A DNA stretch of 22,258 nucleotides from an uncultured Blautia sp. (GTDB taxonomy: Bacteria; Bacillota; Clostridia; Lachnospirales; Lachnospiraceae): positions 1 through 22,258 of the forward strand of contig URYM01000003.1 of NCBI GenBank assembly GCA_900552095.1, given 5' to 3'. The notes under the pieces are model-generated. The model saw nothing but the letters and a program-made list of their open reading frames with translations, had not been told where the DNA came from and ran no database searches. Below, one piece after another: positions 15,563-22,258 of this stretch. The position numbers were made by a program, and so were the translations under genes. The first letter of the stretch is position 1. Each line of letters opens with the position of its first letter.

Positions 15563-15642
15563 TGCTTTCTCTTCCTTAAGTCAAAACTTCGATAACAGTA
15601 TACTATAATATACAGATTATTTCATCCATTTTTCAGAAAAAT

Positions 15643-15687
15643 ATGCCGCAAAACTGCCAGATTCCTCTCTATACAGTTCTGCGGCAT
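15643..15687 (-). terminator. Terminator of the cel operon
   Basis: Minus strand: ATGCCGCAGAACTG pairs with CAGTTTTGCGGCAT (14 bp, one G-U), 17-base loop, followed by ATTTTTC. It starts 6 bases after the glycosidase stop and separates that operon from the regulator gene. Confidence 0.85.
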
Positions 15688-15693
15688 CCTCAT

Positions 15694-17181
<1,488 letters not shown>

Positions 17182-18369
17182 TTACTTTTCTAAAAATTCA
17201 ACCAGATCACCGTCGTAAACCAGATCCATCATCTGATATTCTTCCCCATCCAGACGGCCGATCCTGTTTCTCGTTCCATCGTTTACAATAGGAATTTTTA
17301 CAATCTGAATCTCTCCCGCATAATGTTTATAATTATCATTTACAATTACCACGTCGCCCACCTGGAAGGTCTCTCCTTCTACTTTCCTCGGCTCGATCAC
17401 CTCGCCGGGCTGGCTGTATTTAAAGCGGGAGATACGTGTTCTCCAGATCCATTCCGAGCTGTCTCCCATCTCCAAATGAGGTACAAAATCAAAAAGTACT
17501 TCTTTTTCTTTTTCTGTAACTTCCGGATCCAGGGTGACACGCAGCCGCTTGATGGGTTTCTCCAGGCTGATGATTCCGTGATCCACCAGCATCTTCAGCG
17601 TCGGATCCATGTGGTCTTTGTTCAATCTGGAACTCTCCTGCACCACTTCCTGCAGTCCTTTGAATTCCTCCTCGCTGGCATAGGCATTTCCGATCAGAAG
17701 ATTATCCACATCTCCCGTTGCCAGCATCATACGCGCCTGCAGATCAAGAGGCAGCATACGCAGTTTTTCCACCGTGGGAAGTCCGCATACCGCATCCCAC
17801 ACACCATGCGTTTCAGGCGCTGTGGAAGAAATAAATGCACTGATCCTGACCTTTCTGTCGATAGCCTTGATCTCCTGATTTTTCGTTACAAACTTATCCC
17901 ACTTCATAGCCGTATATCTCTGGGGGTAAAAGTTATGGCAGACCTGGATCTCTCCTGCATCCACACCGCTCTTGAGCAGTCCCTTTACAATCTCGGGAGA
18001 ATTATTAAATTCAATCTCTATTCCATACGGATTCTTCACCAGCTTCGCATCGCCCTCCGGCCCGTAACTTAAATCCATACGCAGCATGTCCACTTCGATC
18101 TCTTTAAATACACTCAGATCCTCAGGAGACGCCCCCATTTTCTCAAAACACATAGGATTTACATCCAGAGAAACTTTCAGGTGATTCTTATGCGCCGCCG
18201 CGATCAGCTTCCTAAAATATTCCAGAACCTCCTCCTTTGTCCCCTCCACGGAAAACATGCTGGAAAAGACTCTGGAAACTCCGTATCTGGCAGCCAGCTC
18301 AAAATACTTTTCAATTTCTTCCAGGGGTCTTAAATCAGGATATACAGAAATTCCAAGTTCCGTTCTCAT
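17182..18369 (-). CDS. MupG/DUF871-family TIM-barrel protein (putative 6-phospho-N-acetylmuramidase)
   Basis: 395 aa with both parts of the family. The N-terminal TIM barrel is about 1-250 (GISVYPD, VFSSMFSVEG, VSLDVNP, MLRMDLSYG, VCHNFYPQRYT, NLLIGNAYASEEE). The C-terminal DUF871 beta-domain is about 270-395 (SEWIWRTRISRFKY, DGTRNRIGRLDGEEY). In S. aureus MupG hydrolyses MurNAc-6-phosphate-GlcNAc imported by MurP. No murQ, murP or murR is in this window; the partner here is a cellobiose-type PTS and a GH1 enzyme, so the substrate may differ. AAGGAG is 10 bases before ATG. A hairpin with a U tract lies directly upstream and could reduce its expression relative to the transporter genes. Confidence 0.85.
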   Translation of the reverse strand: MRTELGISVYPDLRPLEEIEKYFELAARYGVSRVFSSMFSVEGTKEEVLEYFRKLIAAAHKNHLKVSLDVNPMCFEKMGASPEDLSVFKEIEVDMLRMDLSYGPEGDAKLVKNPYGIEIEFNNSPEIVKGLLKSGVDAGEIQVCHNFYPQRYTAMKWDKFVTKNQEIKAIDRKVRISAFISSTAPETHGVWDAVCGLPTVEKLRMLPLDLQARMMLATGDVDNLLIGNAYASEEEFKGLQEVVQESSRLNKDHMDPTLKMLVDHGIISLEKPIKRLRVTLDPEVTEKEKEVLFDFVPHLEMGDSSEWIWRTRISRFKYSQPGEVIEPRKVEGETFQVGDVVIVNDNYKHYAGEIQIVKIPIVNDGTRNRIGRLDGEEYQMMDLVYDGDLVEFLEK

Positions 18370-18394
18370 TCACTTTTCGCTCCTTTTCTAAAAA

Positions 18395-18424
18395 GGACTG
18401 CTGCATCTGACTTTACAGCAGTCC
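18395..18424 (-). terminator. Attenuator-like terminator between celB and the MupG gene
   Basis: Minus strand: perfect 9-bp stem GGACTGCTG / CAGCAGTCC, 12-base loop, directly followed by TTTTT. It starts 17 bases after the celB stop and ends just before the next ribosome site. It would lower readthrough into the two hydrolase genes. Confidence 0.7.
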
Positions 18425-18441
18425 CCTCTTTATAATATGAT

Positions 18442-19761
18442 TTATTTTCCTGCCTTTGCCGCTTCTTCCTCTGCCTGCTCTTTTGCTATGCACTGTTTCT
18501 CATAAACTTTATAGAACGGATACCAGATCGCGAATACAATTGGAAACATCAACAGTACAAAGATCACATTTCTAAAGTCCATAGTAGCCATAAACTGCTG
18601 CACGCCTATTGGCAGAGTCGTCATAATAAGTACGGACGGAACAGACATCAAATTAAAAGTATATGCCAGATACATAAATCCCATAACTACCAGAGAGTTC
18701 AGAATAAAGGGAATTACCAGAATCGGATTATACATGATCGGGAATCCGAAGATTGCCGGCTCATTAATATTGAACAGTCCCGGAACCAGGGACGCTTTGG
18801 CAACGGCGCTGATCTGTTTTGATTTACTCTTAAGTCCCATCACACACAAGGGCAGTGTATTTCCGGATCCTCCCAGAATAGCCAGACAGCCATACAGGAA
18901 GATAGCATTGAATACCAGAGGCTCCCCTGCTGCCGCCAGCTCTCCGTTTGTGGCATAAGCTGCAATATACATAGGCATAATAGCGGTAAATACCACGCTT
19001 CCGCCGTGGATTCCAAAGAACCAGCTCAGACAGAATGCGATAACTATAACGATCATTCCCAAAGGAGATACCAGATAGGACAGCGGGGTTGCAATCACAG
19101 AAGTAATCAAATTCCCCAGCGTCATCGTTCCATCAGTAAAATAAGAAATTGCATTTGCCAGTCCATACCAGAACAGAATATTCAGTCCGGAAGGAATAAT
19201 AGAATTAAAACTGTTTAAGATACCCTCCGGAACCACATCCGGCATACGGATCATCCACTTGTGATCTACCGCAAACTTGGTAATACGCACAGAGATCAAA
19301 CTAATCAGAATGGCGCAGAAAATACCGTTGGCGCCGAGAGCGCTCACATTCAGAGCACGGATACTTGCTCCGTCTGCTGTCGTTGCAGATGTCAGCGGTG
19401 CGCATACCAGGATAAAACATACCATAGAAGTAAATCCTGACTGGATCTGTGCTTTCACACCCAGACGCTTTGCATAGGTATAGGCCAATGTGAAGGACAT
19501 AAAAAGTCCCAGCAGACCCATGGTCAGCTCATAGGGCATATACAGAATATCGTAGATGGGGTTTCCTGCTTTCCATCCGAAAGCCATTCCTCCGATCGCA
19601 CAGATAATCTGAACAACAGCACCGATCATAATCAGTCCCATCGTTCCTCCCATACCCTGGCCAATCGTTCCAAAAGCAGGGCTTCTGGAAAGTTTTTCGC
19701 TTCCACGCTGAAGCGCCTTCATAAATTTACTGTTAGCAAACTTCTCTAATTTACTGTTCAT
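18442..19761 (-). CDS. celB: PTS EIIC, lactose/cellobiose family
   Basis: 439 aa with about ten hydrophobic helices. Family landmarks are LYMPYELTMGLLGLF, FGIHGGSVV, LGGSGNTLPL and FNINEPAIFGFPIMYNP, the conserved Asn-Glu-Pro sugar-site loop. It carries the disaccharide through the membrane while the separate IIB (celA) and IIA (celC) pass on phosphate. The tail is charged (KEQAEEEAAKAGK). The ribosome site is poor (GGAG/GGGG, badly spaced), unlike the other genes of the operon; coupling with celA, 28 bases upstream, may help. Cellobiose, chitobiose or another beta-disaccharide are all possible substrates. Confidence 0.93.
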   Translation of the reverse strand: MNSKLEKFANSKFMKALQRGSEKLSRSPAFGTIGQGMGGTMGLIMIGAVVQIICAIGGMAFGWKAGNPIYDILYMPYELTMGLLGLFMSFTLAYTYAKRLGVKAQIQSGFTSMVCFILVCAPLTSATTADGASIRALNVSALGANGIFCAILISLISVRITKFAVDHKWMIRMPDVVPEGILNSFNSIIPSGLNILFWYGLANAISYFTDGTMTLGNLITSVIATPLSYLVSPLGMIVIVIAFCLSWFFGIHGGSVVFTAIMPMYIAAYATNGELAAAGEPLVFNAIFLYGCLAILGGSGNTLPLCVMGLKSKSKQISAVAKASLVPGLFNINEPAIFGFPIMYNPILVIPFILNSLVVMGFMYLAYTFNLMSVPSVLIMTTLPIGVQQFMATMDFRNVIFVLLMFPIVFAIWYPFYKVYEKQCIAKEQAEEEAAKAGK

Positions 19762-19789
19762 TTACTTTTCCCCACTCCGTTTCTTCTCT

Positions 19790-20086
19790 TTATTTTCCTG
19801 TGATCTTGTATGCCAGTTTCATTACATTCTCCGCATTTCCGATGGCATAATCCAGAGACGGGATTCCCTCAACAGGGATAGTCAAAATCTTTTTCAGCTC
19901 CTCCACGCGATAGGACACCTGGGGACCTACCAGAACGCAGTCATAATCCTTCTGATAACCTTCCACATCATTGACCGGAACGGCATTGATGGTCAGATCT
20001 TCTCCTTTATCTGCACAGTATTTCTCGATTTTCTTCATAAGAATGCTGGTGGATAATCCTGCTCCGCATGCTAATAAAATTCTCAT
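19790..20086 (-). CDS. celA: PTS EIIB, lactose/cellobiose family
   Basis: 98 aa, the normal length of a stand-alone IIB. Cys7 in LLACGAGLSTS is the phosphorylated residue, followed by the Rossmann-like fold ending at VLVGPQVSYR. It receives phosphate from EIIA (celC) and hands it to the sugar in CelB. AGGAGG is 8 bases before ATG. Second gene of the operon. Confidence 0.95.
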   Translation of the reverse strand: MRILLACGAGLSTSILMKKIEKYCADKGEDLTINAVPVNDVEGYQKDYDCVLVGPQVSYRVEELKKILTIPVEGIPSLDYAIGNAENVMKLAYKITGK

Positions 20087-20127
20087 TTTCTTTTCCTCCT
20101 ACTTAAAATAAATGTTCTCCGACAAAA

Positions 20128-20433
20128 TTATTTCTGGATCTTATAAAGCTCAATCATCTCTCCGATCAGCTCCTGAGCCAGCATACTGGTCATCAGGTGA
20201 TCCTGGGAATGGATCAGAAGCACGCTCAGATCTGTCTTCTCGCCGTTCGCCTCTGCGATCAGAAGATCTGTCTGCCCGTGGTGCGCCTCTGCCGACGCCT
20301 TTCTGCTCTCCCCCATCAGACGGTCCGCTTCTTCAAAGTCGTGCTTCTTCGCTGCCTGCAGAGCCTGAAATGCCAGCGTTCTCGCATCGCCGGAATGAGC
20401 AATCAGGGTCATTGCTATGGTTTCGGTATCCAT
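20128..20433 (-). CDS. celC: PTS EIIA, lactose/cellobiose family
   Basis: 101 aa, all-helical EIIA-Lac type. His75 in LLIHSQDHLMTSM is the phosphorylation site and Asp78 the residue that binds the trimer's metal ion in homologues. AHHGQTDLL in the preceding helix is also typical. It is the first gene of celC-celA-celB-mupG-bgl. AGGAGG is about 8 bases before ATG. Confidence 0.95.
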   Translation of the reverse strand: MDTETIAMTLIAHSGDARTLAFQALQAAKKHDFEEADRLMGESRKASAEAHHGQTDLLIAEANGEKTDLSVLLIHSQDHLMTSMLAQELIGEMIELYKIQK

Positions 20434-20477
20434 ATTGATCTCCTCCTTGTTTTTTATGTTCCGTATCTGATATACTG

Positions 20478-20506
20478 ATCATACCCTTTTGCAGATTCTT
20501 CCGCAA
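20478..20506 (-). promoter_or_regulatory. Probable promoter of the cel operon
   Basis: Minus strand: TTGCGG (20506-20501), 17-base spacer, TATGAT (20483-20478). Start near 20471, leader about 38 bases. The -35 is weak, as expected for an inducible promoter. Confidence 0.45.
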
Positions 20507-20632
20507 ATCGGGCAAACTCCGGTCAGCCCCGCTTTTTTACACACTACTGCAGGGCTTTATACACAAAAGTAAAAAAAGAAGAAAAAAAATGGCTCCAAAC
20601 TGCTTTCAGAGCAGAACTCTTTTCAGAAGCCC

Positions 20633-20653
20633 GGATTTTTGCACAGAAAATCC
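20633..20653. repeat. Operator-like inverted repeat
   Basis: GGATTTT and AAAATCC, perfect 7-bp arms separated by 7 bases, in the middle of the divergent control region. The size fits a dimeric repressor site. Confidence 0.4.
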
Positions 20654-20757
20654 CCCTCAGGTGTTATACACTTCGTTTTTATTTTATACACTCTTTTTTA
20701 CTTCTTTTTATTTACGTCAAATTATATAAAACAGAAAGGGATATAAAGAAAAGTATA

Positions 20758-21387
20758 ATGAAAAGTTACAAAGCGATCCTTTATGACATCGACGGAACCC
20801 TGTTAAATACCCTAAACATGAACATGTATCCGCTGATTCAGATTATCAAAGAAGAATTAAACGAAGACTGGACCTTTGAGGAGGTTCTGCGATTTGTTCC
20901 CTACCCGGGCATGAAGGTTCTGGAAGAACTGGGAATCCAAAACAGAGAAGAAGTCTACGAACGGTGGGTGCGCTACGTAAATGAATATGAAGAAAGAGCC
21001 ATCCTTTACGATGGATTTGAAGAAGTTCTGGAATCATTTAAAAGAGCCGGCATGATCCAGGCTATCGTCACCTCCAAAACAGAAAAACTATACCAGGAGG
21101 ATGTGGTCTCCCAGGGAATCGACGCTTACATGGACACCGCCGTCCTGGCCAACGATACCAAAAAGCATAAGCCTGACCCGGAACCTCTGCTGGAATGTCT
21201 GCGCCGCCTCGATCTCTCCCCCGAAGATGCCATCTACATCGGCGACTCCCTCTCCGATTATCAGGCTGCCCGGAATGCTTCTATGGATTTCGGATACGCG
21301 GTCTGGGGAAGCGTATGCGGGGACGGGATCGACAATCCTGATTATATCTTCCGGGAACCAAAAGAACTGCTCACCCTTCTTTCATAA
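20758..21387 (+). CDS. HAD-superfamily (subfamily IA) phosphatase
   Basis: 209 aa. Motif I is DIDGT (nucleophile Asp10, acid Asp12); motif II is IVTSK; the motif III Lys is in KHKPDPEP; motif IV is GDSLSDY. The helical C1 cap is inserted after motif I. It resembles phosphoglycolate phosphatases, PpaX or beta-phosphoglucomutases; the substrate is not determinable, but a sugar phosphate is plausible next to the cel operon. The start is fixed by the position of motif I. The ribosome site is very weak (only AAAG-like purines; AAAGGG is 17 bases away) and a TATAAT overlaps the start codon, so translation may be low or the transcript nearly leaderless. Confidence 0.88.
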   Translation: MKSYKAILYDIDGTLLNTLNMNMYPLIQIIKEELNEDWTFEEVLRFVPYPGMKVLEELGIQNREEVYERWVRYVNEYEERAILYDGFEEVLESFKRAGMIQAIVTSKTEKLYQEDVVSQGIDAYMDTAVLANDTKKHKPDPEPLLECLRRLDLSPEDAIYIGDSLSDYQAARNASMDFGYAVWGSVCGDGIDNPDYIFREPKELLTLLS

Positions 21388-21412
21388 GATCCCGAAAGAA
21401 TTCCCTTTACAG

Positions 21413-21455
21413 AAAAATGGCGCACACTGCATTTTTCACAATGTGCGCCATTTTT
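21413..21455. terminator. Bidirectional terminator between the HAD gene and glgP
   Basis: 14-bp perfect stem (AAAAATGGCGCACA / TGTGCGCCATTTTT) with a 15-base loop. A and T runs on the two flanks let it serve both convergent genes. Confidence 0.9.
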
Positions 21456-21456
21456 C

Positions 21457-22209
21457 TTATTTTACAGTCACCTTATCCAGATGCCAGATCTCATCTACAT
21501 ACTCCTGAATCGTACGGTCAGAGGTAAACTTGCCAGATTTTGCCACATTTAAGATAGCACTTCTCGCCCAGCCTTCCTCGTTCCTGTATGCCGCCTCCAC
21601 TCTTCTCTGCGCCTCTGCATAGGCTTCAAAATCTGCCAGAATAAAGTAGGTGTCAGCCCGATCGCTGCTGTTGGTATTCAGCAGGGAATCATAGATTTCA
21701 CGGAACATCTGCATATCCCCATTGGAATACATACCGTTGATCAGCTGCATCAGCACGGTGCGGATCTTGGGATTATTGTTAAAGTAACTCATGGGATCAT
21801 AGCCACCGTTATTCTCGTAATTGATTACTTCATCTGCGGACAGACCGAAGATAAAAGCATTTTCTTTTCCGACTTCCTCTACAATCTCCACATTGGCGCC
21901 GTCCATTGTTCCTAGAGTCAGCGCACCGTTCAGCATAAACTTCATATTTCCGGTTCCGGAAGCCTCCTTGCTGGCAGTAGAAATCTGTTCGGAAACATCC
22001 GAAGCGGCGAAGATCCATTCTGCATTGCTTACCCGGTAATTCTCAATGAATACCACCTTGATCTTGCCATTGATGGACGCATCATTGTTGATCACTTCGG
22101 CCACATTGTTGATCAGCTTGATCGTCAGTTTTGCCCGGCGGTAACCTGCCGCTGCCTTAGCACCGAAAATAAAGGTTCTGGGATAGAAATCCATCTCCGG
22201 GTGTTCTTT
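21457..22209 (-). CDS. glgP: Glycogen/maltodextrin phosphorylase, C-terminal 250 residues (truncated by contig end)
   Basis: The genomic part begins inside the gene at KEHPEMDFYPRTFIFGAKAAAGY and ends with a normal C-terminus (DEIWHLDKVTVK). The pyridoxal-phosphate Lys lies in EASGTGNMKFMLNG, followed by GTMDGANVEI; both are hallmarks of the family. Full-length enzymes have about 800 residues, so roughly 550 are missing. It releases glucose-1-phosphate from glycogen or maltodextrin. The apparent start ATG at 22224 and the residues MYKRQ come from sequencing adapter and are not part of the protein. Confidence 0.95.
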   Translation of the reverse strand, partial: KEHPEMDFYPRTFIFGAKAAAGYRRAKLTIKLINNVAEVINNDASINGKIKVVFIENYRVSNAEWIFAASDVSEQISTASKEASGTGNMKFMLNGALTLGTMDGANVEIVEEVGKENAFIFGLSADEVINYENNGGYDPMSYFNNNPKIRTVLMQLINGMYSNGDMQMFREIYDSLLNTNSSDRADTYFILADFEAYAEAQRRVEAAYRNEEGWARSAILNVAKSGKFTSDRTIQEYVDEIWHLDKVTVK

Positions 22210-22258
22210 CTGTCTCTTATACACATCTCCGAGCCCACGAGACCGTACTAGATCTCGT
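22210..22258. other. Illumina Nextera adapter contamination at the contig end
   Basis: 22210-22228 is the transposase mosaic end CTGTCTCTTATACACATCT. Then come CCGAGCCCACGAGAC (22229-22243, rest of the read-2 adapter), CGTACTAG (22244-22251, the i7 index I recall as N702) and ATCTCGT (22252-22258, start of the P7 sequence). This is library material, not genome. Confidence 0.98.

Larger units (their letters stand above)
20434..20757. other. 324-base divergent control region between celC and the HAD gene
   Basis: AT-rich, without a gene. Besides the cel promoter it holds the word TTATACAC three times on the plus strand (20557, 20664, 20684) and a related TTTACACAC (20536). The last two TTATACACT copies are exactly 20 bases apart. 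A 7-bp inverted repeat lies at 20633-20653. For the plus-strand HAD gene only AT-rich stretches such as TATATAAAA are seen; no clear -35. Confidence 0.5.

Noticed and set aside
20501..20520. Sigma-54 (-24/-12) promoter for the cel operon
   Set aside because: The best candidate on the minus strand, TTGCCCGATTTGC, lacks the GG and has the wrong spacing to GC.
20557..20565. TTATACACA as a DnaA box and a possible origin
   Set aside because: Only one copy fits the full 9-mer; the others end in T, and no dnaA, dnaN or other origin gene is nearby. Sugar-operon control sites are more likely.
20593..20615. CcpA (cre) site on the minus strand, TGAAAGCAGTTTGG
   Set aside because: It misses the central CG and the terminal CA; 11 of 14 positions in an AT-rich gap is not convincing.

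Overview
This window looks like a draft-assembly contig from a Gram-positive, anaerobic gut-type Firmicute, most likely Lachnospiraceae (Blautia/Dorea/Ruminococcus-like). That placement is an inference from protein style, strong AGGAGG ribosome-binding sites, sigma-A-type promoters, PTS sugar uptake with a LevR-like regulator and a SpoIID-family gene; no rRNA or other marker is present. No tRNA, rRNA, CRISPR array, insertion sequence or prophage was seen.

Layout. (1) 1-4910, minus strand: a tight operon moxR - DUF58 - membrane transglutaminase (TgpA-like) - SpoIID-domain protein, the last cut by the left edge. (2) 4969-6255, plus strand, divergent from it: corrinoid adenosyltransferase (cobO) and a YwaC/RelP-type small alarmone synthetase, ending at a terminator. 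(3) 6222-6581: a 360-base gap with no gene but an unusual density of inverted repeats and terminators. (4) 6582-9835, minus: an uncharacterised TPR / low-complexity / AAA+ protein whose stop codon overlaps the start of rsmA (ksgA). (5) 9850-12872, minus: GlcNAc/glucose-family PTS EIICB (nagE-like), cutC and a stand-alone EIIA (crr). (6) 12935-15562, minus: a LevR-like PRD regulator with a degenerate AAA+ domain. (7) 15643-20506, minus: a cellobiose-family PTS operon celC-celA-celB, then a MupG/DUF871 protein and a GH1 6-phospho-beta-glucosidase. (8) 20758-21387, plus: a HAD phosphatase, convergent with (9) the C-terminal third of glycogen phosphorylase on the minus strand.

The last 49 bases (22210-22258) are not genomic. 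They are the Illumina Nextera read-2 adapter with an i7 index, and they create a false 'MYKRQ' start on the phosphorylase fragment.

How the genes fit together. Most of the right half serves PTS carbohydrate use: two transporters of different families, a PTS-sensing regulator, phospho-sugar hydrolases, a sugar-phosphatase-like HAD and glycogen breakdown. The left half covers envelope/sporulation-type functions (MoxR-DUF58-transglutaminase-SpoIID), corrinoid activation, stringent response and ribosome maturation. The best candidates for new biology are the TPR-AAA+ protein with an altered Walker B motif translationally coupled to rsmA, the LevR-like regulator that lacks the sigma-54 contact motif, and the MupG/GH1/cellobiose-PTS combination.
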